Below are positions 1 to 7,247 of a stretch of 14,528 nucleotides of DNA, one piece after another; the first letter of the stretch is position 1, and every line of letters begins with the position of its first letter. Position numbers and translations under genes: made by a program. The notes beneath the pieces are model-generated. The model worked only from the letters and a program-made list of their open reading frames with translations. It had not been told where the DNA came from and ran no database searches. The DNA is from an uncultured Halieaceae bacterium. Lineage in GTDB: Bacteria; Pseudomonadota; Gammaproteobacteria; Pseudomonadales; Halieaceae. The stretch is taken from contig CALJFL010000020.1 in NCBI GenBank assembly GCA_938074135.1, positions 1-14,528 on the forward strand, read 5' to 3'.

Positions 1-813
1 TGAACCAAAGGCCTTGGGATTGTTCTTGAAAACGGGACTGAAGCCCGTGAGTTCCTCAAGGTAGCCGCACCACTCCTCGATGCTGGTGCGCTCGGAGCCT
101 CCGAAATTAACCGTGGTCACCTCGGATGTTGCCGCGGCCAGCAATTTGGGTAACTTCTCCAGATAATCGTCCACGTGCAGCAGGTTGTAGTAGTTGGGCG
201 CCTCCGGATGCAGGTCGATCGGTATGCCCTGCTCCATCATCAGCAGATGAAAAAATGGCCAGCCGCCATTGTCGCCGTAGGGCACACTCAGGCGTGCAAT
301 CGTTGTCGGGATATCGAACTGGTGAGCGACGAACCGGCAGACGGTCTCCGCTGCAATCTTGCTGATACTGTAGGTTGGGAACATGACCCGGTGGTTGTCA
401 CCGAGCGGGGCATCTTCGGCCAGCGGCGCGTGTCCGGCATATTCATAAACGGCGGTGGAGGACAGGTGCAGGAAGGCGCTTGCCTTGCGACAATGCAACA
501 TCAGGCGACCAACGCCCTCGCCATTGGCGGCCAGGTCGTAATCAAAGTTGCCGCTTTTGACCACGGCAAAGTTGAGCACATAGTCAAAATCGTCGGGCAG
601 CCCGCTCAGCCCATCGGGGTCAGCCAGATCAGCAACAAGACAGGTCGCACCCAGCGACTCCATTTCCGCCTTGTCTTCAGGCTTGCTGAACCGGGCCAAC
701 ACATAAACGTCAGCCACCGGTGCCCACGCTGCAACGACCGGCCGGGCGACTTGCCCGGTGGGGCCGGTAATCAATATTTTTTTGCCGGCTATCGCGACTG
801 GATCCAGGGACAT
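1..813 (-). CDS. NAD-dependent epimerase/dehydratase family protein, 3' end beyond the window
   Basis: The 271 residues visible read as an extended-type short-chain dehydrogenase/reductase with a Rossmann fold. An N-terminal ILITGPTGQVA segment (about residues 13-23) is the dinucleotide-binding loop, with the usual third glycine replaced by alanine. An LHLSSTAVYEY segment carries the catalytic Ser/Thr region, and YSISK supplies the Tyr-xxx-Lys pair. A later LLHVDDY matches the 'H(V/T)DD' motif of sugar-nucleotide epimerases. The C-terminal part runs off the left edge, so total length is unknown. The ATG at 813 is about 10 residues ahead of the first beta strand, as usual for the family. The carbonic anhydrase gene lies 75 bp upstream on the same strand. 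The substrate cannot be told; a nucleotide sugar or a small ketone/alcohol are both possible. Family call is firm, function open. Confidence 0.9.
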   Translation of the reverse strand, partial: MSLDPVAIAGKKILITGPTGQVARPVVAAWAPVADVYVLARFSKPEDKAEMESLGATCLVADLADPDGLSGLPDDFDYVLNFAVVKSGNFDYDLAANGEGVGRLMLHCRKASAFLHLSSTAVYEYAGHAPLAEDAPLGDNHRVMFPTYSISKIAAETVCRFVAHQFDIPTTIARLSVPYGDNGGWPFFHLLMMEQGIPIDLHPEAPNYYNLLHVDDYLEKLPKLLAAATSEVTTVNFGGSERTSIEEWCGYLEELTGFSPVFKNNPKAFGS

Positions 814-843
814 ACTGCGCTCACAACTGAGGGGGAATCGCGG

Positions 844-871
844 ATTTTAATGCTGCTATTGGCAGGGTTAA
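844..871 (-). promoter_or_regulatory. possible sigma70 promoter for the epimerase gene
   Basis: On the minus strand a TAAAAT -10-like hexamer (844-849) lies 16 bp from a TTAACC -35-like hexamer (866-871), in the 75-bp gap between the carbonic anhydrase stop and the epimerase start. The -35 match is poor, so this is a tentative call. The epimerase could equally be read through from the upstream operon. Confidence 0.3.
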
Positions 872-888
872 TCACTCATACGAGGTAT

Positions 889-1530
889 TTAACGGTCGGG
901 GCCGCCCACCCGATAGGCCTCGGAAATCTGCTCAGGCCCGGTTACTGTGCAGTTCAGGTCTTTTAACAGACCATCGCGCAGACTGTACACCAGGCCGTGT
1001 ACAGACAGGGACTGACCCCGCGCCCAGGCATTTTGGGCAATCGTCGTGTGGCAGACATTAGCGACCTGAGAAGTAACATTGAGTTCACAGAGCAGGTCAA
1101 CGCGTTGTTCCCCCTCAGGTAGCGTCTCAATCCGCTCGCGATTGTGGCTGAGCACGTCCTTGATATTGCGCAACCAGTTATCAATCAGCCCATTGTCCGC
1201 ATTTTCATAAGCCGCTTTCACGCCGCCGCAACCGTAATGCCCAACCACGATGACGTGCTTGACCTTGAGCACATCGATCGCGTATTGCAATACCGTAAGG
1301 CAATTAAAATCGGTGTGAGCGACCACGTTGGCTACGTTGCGATGAACAAATATTTCACCGGGATCAAGACCGACGATCTGGTTGGCCGGGACCCGACTGT
1401 CTGAGCAGCCTATCCACAAGTACTCGGGACTTTGCTGACCAGCCAGTTTCTCGAAAAACAGAGGATCCGCTTGCTTGACCTCGTCGGCCCAGTTGCGGTT
1501 ATTGGCGAACAGGTCTTCCAGACCTTCCAT
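889..1530 (-). CDS. can: beta-class carbonic anhydrase
   Basis: Cytoplasmic zinc enzyme interconverting CO2 and bicarbonate. Zinc ligands and catalytic dyad are all visible: Cys42 and Asp44-Arg46 in IGCSDSRVP, His98 and Cys101 in GHYGCGG (numbered from the start chosen here). The sequence aligns with E. coli Can and Pseudomonas homologues along its whole length (213 aa; E. coli Can is about 220). HRNVAN and CELNV blocks are also conserved. I chose the ATG at 1530 because its MEGLEDLFANN start lines up with the N-termini of homologues and a GGGGA stretch sits 8 nt upstream. An in-frame ATG at 1545 would add five residues but has poor ribosome-binding-site spacing. The gene follows the degenerate GGDEF gene by 3-18 bp, so the two are probably one transcript. 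Function is very likely. Confidence 0.95.
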   Translation of the reverse strand: MEGLEDLFANNRNWADEVKQADPLFFEKLAGQQSPEYLWIGCSDSRVPANQIVGLDPGEIFVHRNVANVVAHTDFNCLTVLQYAIDVLKVKHVIVVGHYGCGGVKAAYENADNGLIDNWLRNIKDVLSHNRERIETLPEGEQRVDLLCELNVTSQVANVCHTTIAQNAWARGQSLSVHGLVYSLRDGLLKDLNCTVTGPEQISEAYRVGGPDR

Positions 1531-1548
1531 CGGCTTTATCCCCATGCC

Positions 1549-2691
1549 TTACACCATCAACGTACTGAGGCGTCCGATCGTCACCTTGTTGCCACCGGCA
1601 CTGAGGGATGCCTCAACGGCCTTGCGGGCCTCGGCTTCCATCTGCTTGGCCAATTGCGCCATATCTACGGCCGGGAATTGCTGGGGATCCCAGGTCATCA
1701 CCCCAATACTGAGCGTAACCTCAAGCACAGCGCCGCGACCGTCATCAATGGCGAAACCTTCGATGTCATTACGCATGCGCTCGGCAATGTCATGGCCTAG
1801 CGCCTCTCCACTACCGGGAATGAGCACAGCCAGCCCGGCATCAGACAAGCGCGCCATATAATCTGTTGCCCGCAGGTCGGACGAAATTCTCTCGGCAACT
1901 TTTTTCATCACGAACTGGCCAGTGACCTTGCCGTAGTGAACGTACAGCTCCTCGTAATCATCGATAGCCATCATCAGCACGGTAACCGGATCATCAGCCC
2001 GACGAGCCCGGGCAATCTCCCTGGCGATATCTTTTTCAAAGCCGCGCAGATTACTGATATGAGTGAGCGGGTCCAGCATGGTCAGTTGTGACACCTGCTG
2101 GCGGGCAACGGCATTTTTGAAACAGATAGACACAACCGAAGCCAGATGTGCGATTACGTCTTCCTCGGCCTCTCCCCGCGCCAGCGTGGCATCCATCAGA
2201 CCGCAGTGATAGCTACCCATCAGGCGGCCGGAATCCATCATTGGCATCAGCAGCGCATATTCGACCCCGTGATCCGTCTTCAGAACTTCGAACATCCGCG
2301 AATCGGTTGCATCGACCAGGGTGATATCCGGCTCCAGGTCGTACAGTTCCTGCATATCAAACACATCGTTATGCAACTGCAGTTGGTTGCCGTATCGCTG
2401 TGCGCCGCTGATCAGGCCAGCCAGCACATCCTCGGGATCGTATAACCAGAGTTCGGCGTTACGGAAATTGAAATGGCGAGGCATGCTAACCAGTAGAACT
2501 TCCACCAGCGCCTGCAGGTCCGTGGCCTCCATCAGCATGAGTTCCATCTGCTGGGTCTGCAGATAAAAATAACGGTTAACGGTAACAGTCTGGCTTAGCC
2601 GGCGCTCGCGGATTTCGGCACTGGACTCAACCGGAGGGGCGCCCTCTATTTCTTCCGTTTCAGGCCCCGCTGTACCGTATTCATTAGCCAT
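1549..2691 (-). CDS. GAF-like sensor protein with degenerate GGDEF domain
   Basis: A 380-aa soluble protein without signal peptide or membrane helix. Residues 1-40 are acidic and low in complexity. About 45-200 look like a GAF/DUF484-type sensory fold, and 205-375 are a GGDEF-type fold. The domain starts with DPLTHISNLRGF (207-218), close to the canonical DPLTGLPNRRGF. The active-site loop that should read GGDEF is SDAGL (283-287), and the metal-site aspartate that opens the usual DxDxF stretch is alanine (Ala242). Diguanylate cyclase activity is therefore unlikely. The domain may bind GTP or c-di-GMP allosterically or act in protein contacts; this is inference. The ATG at 2691 has GAGAG about 6 nt upstream. 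The carbonic anhydrase gene follows almost without gap, which suggests co-expression. Its promoter must lie in 2692-2760, back to back with the thiamine operon promoter. Confidence 0.88.
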   Translation of the reverse strand: MANEYGTAGPETEEIEGAPPVESSAEIRERRLSQTVTVNRYFYLQTQQMELMLMEATDLQALVEVLLVSMPRHFNFRNAELWLYDPEDVLAGLISGAQRYGNQLQLHNDVFDMQELYDLEPDITLVDATDSRMFEVLKTDHGVEYALLMPMMDSGRLMGSYHCGLMDATLARGEAEEDVIAHLASVVSICFKNAVARQQVSQLTMLDPLTHISNLRGFEKDIAREIARARRADDPVTVLMMAIDDYEELYVHYGKVTGQFVMKKVAERISSDLRATDYMARLSDAGLAVLIPGSGEALGHDIAERMRNDIEGFAIDDGRGAVLEVTLSIGVMTWDPQQFPAVDMAQLAKQMEAEARKAVEASLSAGGNKVTIGRLSTLMV

Positions 2692-2741
2692 TGGCTACTC
2701 TCTGGATTCGCATGGTTCGCTTGACGACGAACTCGAATTTA

Positions 2742-2770
2742 TTGGAATCCAAGTGTAAGCGGCCTATACT
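2742..2770 (+). promoter_or_regulatory. sigma70-type promoter of the thiamine salvage operon
   Basis: TTGGAA (-35, 2742-2747) and TATACT (-10, 2765-2770) are separated by exactly 17 bp. The predicted transcription start, near 2776-2778, falls just before the first base pair of the TPP aptamer at 2781, which supports the call. The -35 lies inside an 11-bp palindrome (2742-2752, TTGGA-A-TCCAA). The divergent GGDEF-like gene starts 50 bp to the left. Confidence 0.7.
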
Positions 2771-2780
2771 TGCGATGCAA

Positions 2781-2863
2781 ACCTGAGGGGTGGCTAAGCC
2801 TGAGACGCCAAATCGGCGAACCCTTTGAACCTGATCCGGTTAGAACCGGCGTAGGGATAGGTG
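2781..2863 (+). ncRNA. TPP riboswitch aptamer (THI element)
   Basis: The invariant parts of the THI box are present in order. P1 is closed by ACCU (2781-2784) with AGGU (2859-2862). GGGU (2788-2791) pairs with ACCC (2820-2823). The pyrimidine-sensing CUGAGA is at 2800-2805. A variable CGCC/GGCG hairpin is at 2806-2818. The pyrophosphate-sensing arm reads CCCUUUGAACCUGAUC, then CCGG/CCGG (2836-2839 with 2846-2849), then GCGUAGGGA. The aptamer binds thiamine pyrophosphate and normally represses the downstream genes, here a TonB-dependent receptor operon. It is one of the most certain calls in the window. No other RNA gene was seen. Confidence 0.96.
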
Positions 2864-2871
2864 TATTCCCC

Positions 2872-2930
2872 GATTCCAGCGTTGTTTTCACCCCGGTTCA
2901 TCACCTTGATGCGCAACGTTGGAGTGCACT
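2872..2930 (+). promoter_or_regulatory. riboswitch expression platform: helix that can bury the Shine-Dalgarno of the receptor gene
   Basis: Bases 2873-2884 can pair with 2914-2925 in an unbroken 12-bp helix that includes two G-U wobbles. The 3' strand of this helix contains the whole GGAG (2921-2924) that serves the GTG start at 2931. A small CAUCA/UGAUG hairpin (2899-2911) lies in the loop. No hairpin followed by a U-run is seen between aptamer and start, so translational control is favoured over termination. A competing pairing exists: GAACCGG of the aptamer P5 (2843-2849) is complementary to CCGGUUC at 2893-2899. Pairings are read by eye; the switch mechanism is inferred. Confidence 0.6.
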
Positions 2931-5033
2931 GTGAAACGAACCACCGCCCTATTAATGAGCTGCTTGTGCATCGCCGCCGTGCAGGCCGAGCCCAGCACCA
3001 TCACCGATATCCTGGTAACAGCAGAATTCCGCGACACTCCGCTGCAGCAACAGGGCGCCAGTACCAGCGTACTGACAGGCAATGAGCTGCAATTACGTGC
3101 CGCCCAGCACCTTGAAGATGTGCTCAACGTGGCGCCCAATGTGAACTATGCCAGTGGCGCATCGCGTGCCCGCTTCTTCCAGATTCGCGGCGTCGGCGAA
3201 CGCAGCCAATTTATTGAGCCCCTGAACCCCTCTATCGGCTTCATTATCGACGGTATCGACTTCAGTGGCCTGGGCACCGCGGGAACACTATTCGATGTGG
3301 AGCAAATTGAAATTCTTCGCGGCCCACAGGGCACCTTGCACGGCGCCAACGCACTGGCTGGCCTGATCAATGTCACCACAATGGCACCGCAGGAGGAACC
3401 GGCATTGACGGTAGAGGCCACCGCGGCCGACTACGGCACCTGGAGCGCCGGCATCACCGGCACCGGACCATTGATTGCCGACCGCTTGCTGTACCGCCTG
3501 GCAGTGAACGTTTATGAGAGCGACGGCTTTATCGAAAATGACTATTTGGGCCGGGATGACACCAACAATCGGGATGAAACGAGTGTTCGCGGCAAGTTGC
3601 GCTGGCTGTTGAGTAATTCCGACACTCTGGACCTGACGCTTCTGTATACCGACATCAATAACGGCTATGACGCTTTCTCACTGGACAACCGTCGTAACAC
3701 GCTATCGGACCAACCGGGCAAGGACACGCTGGATTCCACCGCGCTCGGCCTGCAGTGGCAGCGCAGCGGCGACCGGATAAGCACAGAGGCATCACTGAGT
3801 CTGGCCACCACCGAAACCGACTATGGCTATGACGAGGACTGGAGTTTCGTCGGCATTGCCCCAGGCTTGGAGTACTCCTCCTTCGACCTGTATCAACGCG
3901 AGCGCGACAGCTACAGTGCAGAATTGCGCTTGCTGTCCACTGAGCCCGTCATGTTGGCCGGCCTTAGCAGCGACTGGGTAGCCGGCATTTACTACCTCGG
4001 TGACCGCGAAGACCTCCAGCGCAGTTACACCTACCTCGAGCAGGATTTCAGCAGCACCTACGATACCGACACGCTCGCCGCCTTCGGCCAACTGGATACC
4101 GCGCTGACCGACCAATTCACCCTGGTGACAGGGCTTCGGCTGCAGCGCCGGGAAACTGATTACAGCGACAATAACGAGGTCAGCGATGATCCCGGGGAAA
4201 CACTCTGGGGTGGCAGGCTGTCACTCGAATACACGCTGGACGCGAATCGACTGTTGTATGCTGGCGTCTCGCGTGGCTACCGCGCCAACGGCGTCAATGC
4301 CGGCATTCTGGCCAGCGCTGGCATAAGCGATGACCCGGATATCATCGCCGGACTGGCGAGACTGTCCACCTATGATGAGGAGTCGCTGCTCAATTATGAA
4401 TTGGGCTTCAAGGCCAGCATGCTCGACAACAGCTTGCGCACGCGGCTGGCGGTCTTCTATATGGATCGCAGCGACCAGCAGGTCAAGGGCTCACTGGTCA
4501 TCCCCAGGAGCGATGGCAGCACGGCCTTCATCGACTACACCAGCAATGCCGCCGAGGGTATCAACTATGGGCTGGAGCTGGAGCTGGATTGGCAGGCCAG
4601 CGATAGACTATCGCTATACGCCAATCTGGGCCTGCTGGAGACTGAGTTCGACAAGTACATTAACGCTGACGGCGAGGACTTGTCGGGCAGGGAGCAGGCG
4701 CATGCACCAGCCTACCAGTACGCCGCGGGCGGCCAGCTCGACGTTGGCGCGGGCTTTTACCTGCGCATGGATTTTGAGGGCAAGGACGACTTTTTCTTTT
4801 CCGACCGCCACGATGTCAAATCACCCTCCCAGGAGTTGTTACACATGCGTCTGGGTTACATCGCCGATAACTGGTCACTGGCCTTATGGGGGCGCAACCT
4901 GACCGACGAAGACTACTATGTGCGTGGATTCGGCAGCTTTGGCAACGACCCGCGCAAGGAATATATTGTCGAACCCTACTACCAATTTGGTGAACCCCGG
5001 TTAGTAGGGGTCAGTGCCACTTACCAGTTCTGA
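2931..5033 (+). CDS. TonB-dependent outer-membrane receptor, probable thiamine transporter (Omr1-type)
   Basis: A 700-aa protein with an N-terminal signal peptide (cleavage likely after AVQA, residue 19). A TonB-box-like DILVTA (26-31) follows, then a plug domain with IRGVGE, the IDGI strand and the hallmark VEQIEILRGPQGTLHGANALAG. The C-terminal part is a long beta-barrel ending in aromatic Phe (ATYQF), as needed for BAM-dependent insertion. It would import a scarce substrate across the outer membrane using TonB-ExbBD energy. The TPP riboswitch upstream and three thiamine-type genes downstream point to thiamine or a derivative. Rodionov and colleagues earlier predicted such riboswitch-linked receptors (omr1). 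I chose the GTG at 2931 over an upstream TTG at 2919 because GGAG sits 6 nt before it and the signal peptide then starts M-K-R. Substrate is inferred from context; the receptor family is certain. Confidence 0.92.
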   Translation: MKRTTALLMSCLCIAAVQAEPSTITDILVTAEFRDTPLQQQGASTSVLTGNELQLRAAQHLEDVLNVAPNVNYASGASRARFFQIRGVGERSQFIEPLNPSIGFIIDGIDFSGLGTAGTLFDVEQIEILRGPQGTLHGANALAGLINVTTMAPQEEPALTVEATAADYGTWSAGITGTGPLIADRLLYRLAVNVYESDGFIENDYLGRDDTNNRDETSVRGKLRWLLSNSDTLDLTLLYTDINNGYDAFSLDNRRNTLSDQPGKDTLDSTALGLQWQRSGDRISTEASLSLATTETDYGYDEDWSFVGIAPGLEYSSFDLYQRERDSYSAELRLLSTEPVMLAGLSSDWVAGIYYLGDREDLQRSYTYLEQDFSSTYDTDTLAAFGQLDTALTDQFTLVTGLRLQRRETDYSDNNEVSDDPGETLWGGRLSLEYTLDANRLLYAGVSRGYRANGVNAGILASAGISDDPDIIAGLARLSTYDEESLLNYELGFKASMLDNSLRTRLAVFYMDRSDQQVKGSLVIPRSDGSTAFIDYTSNAAEGINYGLELELDWQASDRLSLYANLGLLETEFDKYINADGEDLSGREQAHAPAYQYAAGGQLDVGAGFYLRMDFEGKDDFFFSDRHDVKSPSQELLHMRLGYIADNWSLALWGRNLTDEDYYVRGFGSFGNDPRKEYIVEPYYQFGEPRLVGVSATYQF

Positions 5034-5048
5034 AACAAGGGAAAAATC

Positions 5049-5303
5049 ATGAAACTTACCGCAGAGCTAAGCCTTTATCCGCTGGCCGAGGATTACATCC
5101 CGGTCATCCGCACCTTCATTGAAAAAGCGCGCGAGCACGGTGACATGGACATTGTGACCAACGCCATGAGCACCCAGATATGTGGTGATTACGACCGGGT
5201 GTTTGCCCTGGTCCGTCAGGAACTAAAGAGCAGCTACAAAACATTCGGCAAGCAGGTGCTGGTCTGTAAGTTCATCCCCGGGGAACTGGCCATTACCCAG
5301 TGA
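5049..5303 (+). CDS. YkoF-family thiamine/hydroxymethylpyrimidine-binding protein, single domain
   Basis: An 84-aa protein with no signal peptide or membrane helix, so probably cytoplasmic. It starts with a beta strand (ELSLYPLAEDY), then a helix, then the MSTQICGDYDRVFALV block. Together these resemble one half of Bacillus YkoF, which has two such domains and binds thiamine and HMP. As a single-domain protein it would presumably dimerise to form the ferredoxin-like sheet. An AAGGGA ribosome-binding site lies 7 nt before the ATG, 15 bp after the receptor gene. The next gene overlaps it by 4 bp (GTGA). Lying between an outer-membrane receptor and an inner-membrane permease, it could hand substrate to the kinase or gate uptake; this is inference. 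It is confidently a gene; family assignment is from motif recall. Confidence 0.82.
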   Translation: MKLTAELSLYPLAEDYIPVIRTFIEKAREHGDMDIVTNAMSTQICGDYDRVFALVRQELKSSYKTFGKQVLVCKFIPGELAITQ

Positions 5304-5914
5304 CAGACGGCGCACCGTCTACCCTGATTGCAGAGGCTCTGCAGCAAATGTCAGGCATCGAACTGACCGCGGTGCTGCTTGGCATCGCCTACCTGTTGCT
5401 GGCCATGCGCGAGAGCCTGTGGTGCTGGTATGCGGCCCTGGTAAGCACTGCCCTGTTTCTTTACCTGTTCTGGCAGGTCAACCTGCTTATGGAATCGGCC
5501 CTGCAAGTCTATTACATCGCTATGGCGGTCTATGGCTGGTGGCACTGGCGACACGGCGGAGCCGATCACGAAACGCTGACCATTTCACGCTGGCCGCTAC
5601 GCAATCACCTGATTGCAATCGGGGTAGTGTCGCTGGCGGCACTCACCAGCGGAACACTGCTATCCCAAAATACTGATGCAGCGCTACCCTACCTCGATTC
5701 CTTTACCACCTGGGGCAGCATCGTCACCACCTGGATGGTCGCGAGAAAAATTCTGGAAAACTGGTTGTACTGGCTGGTCATCGACAGTGCGTCAATCTAC
5801 CTGTACCTCGACAGAGAGCTGTACCTGACTGCCGCATTGTTTGCGGTTTACCTGGTGATTGTTATTTTCGGCTACTTCCAATGGTTACAACACTACCGCG
5901 CCCGGTCCAGCTGA
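5300..5914 (+). CDS. pnuT: PnuC/PnuT-family vitamin permease, probable thiamine transporter
   Basis: A 204-aa, highly hydrophobic protein with about seven membrane helices. It matches the PnuC family, whose members move nicotinamide riboside (PnuC), riboflavin (PnuX) or thiamine (PnuT) by facilitated diffusion. Family marks are QVYY (69-72) followed by YGWWHW (78-83), the WxxW-type substrate motif, and the late ENWLYWLVID (153-162). Its place under a TPP riboswitch argues for thiamine. Phosphorylation by a kinase is what makes such permeases effectively one-way, and a kinase follows directly. The start is the GTG at 5300, overlapping the stop of the YkoF-like gene. An internal ATG at 5348 would drop 16 residues and leave the first helix intact, so the start is less sure than the gene. 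Confidence 0.9.
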   Translation: MTDGAPSTLIAEALQQMSGIELTAVLLGIAYLLLAMRESLWCWYAALVSTALFLYLFWQVNLLMESALQVYYIAMAVYGWWHWRHGGADHETLTISRWPLRNHLIAIGVVSLAALTSGTLLSQNTDAALPYLDSFTTWGSIVTTWMVARKILENWLYWLVIDSASIYLYLDRELYLTAALFAVYLVIVIFGYFQWLQHYRARSS

Positions 5915-6768
5915 AGCTGGAACAGACCCTGGCCCAGTGGCAGCACTGGCAACTGCCCGCACCCCTGCCCGAGCGGCCGACAGTTGTCACCCTACTGGGT
6001 GACGGGCTGAGTAACTACAGTGTCCAGGTTGCCAGCGGCGACCTGCACTTTGTGGTGCGGGTCGACGGCATCATTCCCAGCCAGCACGGGCTCAACCGTC
6101 AAATCGAGTGGCGGGCGCTGAGCAATGCAGCGGCTGCCGAACTTGCACCAACGCCCCGCTACTTCAATCCCGACCTTGGCACACTGGTCTGCGACTTCCT
6201 GCCCCCGGATGCTCGCCAAACTCAGGAGCTTGCTGGCATAGCGCAACTGGCCAGGGCGATTCACCAACTGCCAGCACTGCACCACCGCCTGGATCTCAGG
6301 GAAAGGCTCTCGCGCTACGAAAAGCAGGCCCTGCAGCAGGCGCATCCCGCACTGCGACAGATCATGCAATGCCAACATAGCATCGGTCAGCTGCTGGCGG
6401 ACCTGGAGACCAGGAAAGGCACACCCGTGTGTTGCCACAACGATCTGCTAGGGGCTAACCGGTTGCGCAGTGGCGGCAGACTATGGGCACTGGACTGGGA
6501 GTACTGCGCGATGGGTAGTCCATGGTTCGAGCTGGCGGTAATCAGCTGCGGGGAAAACTATTCGCCCAAGGACAATGAGGCGCTGGCGTGCGCTTATCTA
6601 TCGCGCGTTCCCACAAGGCAGGAACTTGCAGACTTTGCCGCCTATTGCTGCGTCTATCGCTATCTGGAATTACTGTGGTATCTGCGCAGAGAAACCAGCC
6701 CTACCGCGACTGATATCGATAACAGGCTGGCGGCACTGGTCCTCGCCCTCGGTAAGGTCGGCGCCTAG
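5881..6768 (+). CDS. thiamine kinase-like phosphotransferase (APH/choline kinase family)
   Basis: A 295-aa cytoplasmic protein with the aminoglycoside phosphotransferase/choline kinase fold. The catalytic loop is CCHNDLLGANRL, with the catalytic Asp188 and metal-binding Asn193. The DFG-equivalent is ALDWEYCAMG (Asp205), followed by SPWFELAV. This arrangement resembles E. coli ThiK (YcfN), which makes thiamine monophosphate. As the last gene of the riboswitch operon it would trap imported thiamine. It overlaps pnuT by 34 bp in another frame, so its ribosome-binding site lies within pnuT. Related clusters described in the literature carry a thiamine pyrophosphokinase (Tnr3) here instead. If this one makes the monophosphate, a ThiL kinase encoded elsewhere must finish the job. 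Kinase family is firm; thiamine specificity comes from context. Choline or ethanolamine kinase is the alternative. Confidence 0.88.
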   Translation: MVTTLPRPVQLKLEQTLAQWQHWQLPAPLPERPTVVTLLGDGLSNYSVQVASGDLHFVVRVDGIIPSQHGLNRQIEWRALSNAAAAELAPTPRYFNPDLGTLVCDFLPPDARQTQELAGIAQLARAIHQLPALHHRLDLRERLSRYEKQALQQAHPALRQIMQCQHSIGQLLADLETRKGTPVCCHNDLLGANRLRSGGRLWALDWEYCAMGSPWFELAVISCGENYSPKDNEALACAYLSRVPTRQELADFAAYCCVYRYLELLWYLRRETSPTATDIDNRLAALVLALGKVGA

Positions 6769-7247
6769 TCGCGAAAATTACTGAACTGCAATGGGGCACC
6801 GAAATCTCCCTCTCGCAGCAGCGCTATCACCTGTTGCAGATCATCGCGTTTCTTACCATTAACGCGCACCTGGTCGCCCTGAATCTGGGCCTGCACCTTG
6901 AATTTGGCGTCCTTGATGGCTTTCACAATTGACCTGCACTCGGCGCTATCCAGGCCGTGGCGAAGCTGCACGGTCTCCCTGACCTGCTTACCTGTGGTGA
7001 CCATGTCGCCGATATCCATTGCACCGGGATCGATATGGCACTTAATAAGCGCACTGCGCAACATATCCTCCATCTGGGTGACCTGGAACTCCGCCTCAGC
7101 GGTAATGACAACGGTTCGCTCGTCACGGTCGAAAGAGGCGTCGACTCCCTTGAAATCAAACCTGTTAGCCACCACCCGACCCGCCTGGTCGACAGCATTG
7201 GTGAGCTCATGCAGGTCCACTTCCGATACAACGTCGAATGATGGCAT
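6765..7247 (-). CDS. yajQ: YajQ family cyclic di-GMP/nucleotide-binding protein
   Basis: At 160 aa this is a full-length YajQ (family about 160-163 aa). Recognisable are the start PSFDVVSEVD, NRFDFKG, KCHIDPGAMDIGDMV and QVRVNGKKRDDLQ, ending in the typical PLQFSNFRD. YajQ has two ferredoxin-like domains. Xanthomonas homologues bind c-di-GMP and act in signalling, and others bind RNA or nucleotides; its role here is not evident. The stop codon (TAG) overlaps the stop of the convergent thiamine kinase-like gene in a shared CTAG (6765-6768). Its start lies 30 bp from that of panE, transcribed away. The same divergent yajQ-panE pair occurs in E. coli. No strong ribosome-binding site is seen; a GGA about 8-9 nt upstream is the best candidate. 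Confidence 0.95.
   Translation of the reverse strand: MPSFDVVSEVDLHELTNAVDQAGRVVANRFDFKGVDASFDRDERTVVITAEAEFQVTQMEDMLRSALIKCHIDPGAMDIGDMVTTGKQVRETVQLRHGLDSAECRSIVKAIKDAKFKVQAQIQGDQVRVNGKKRDDLQQVIALLREGDFGAPLQFSNFRD

Noticed and set aside
175..966. Plus-strand 263-codon open frame opposite the epimerase and carbonic anhydrase genes
   Set aside because: It is antisense to two well-supported genes and its translation has no recognisable domain or bias; it is a shadow of GC-rich coding DNA.
2919..2930. TTG start for the TonB-dependent receptor
   Set aside because: It overlaps the GGAG that serves the GTG at 2931 and would put acidic and Cys residues ahead of a normal M-K-R signal peptide.
4330..4902. 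Plus-strand 190-codon frame inside the receptor gene
   Set aside because: It lies in another frame of a certain beta-barrel gene and its translation is rich in Arg, Ser and Trp without structure.
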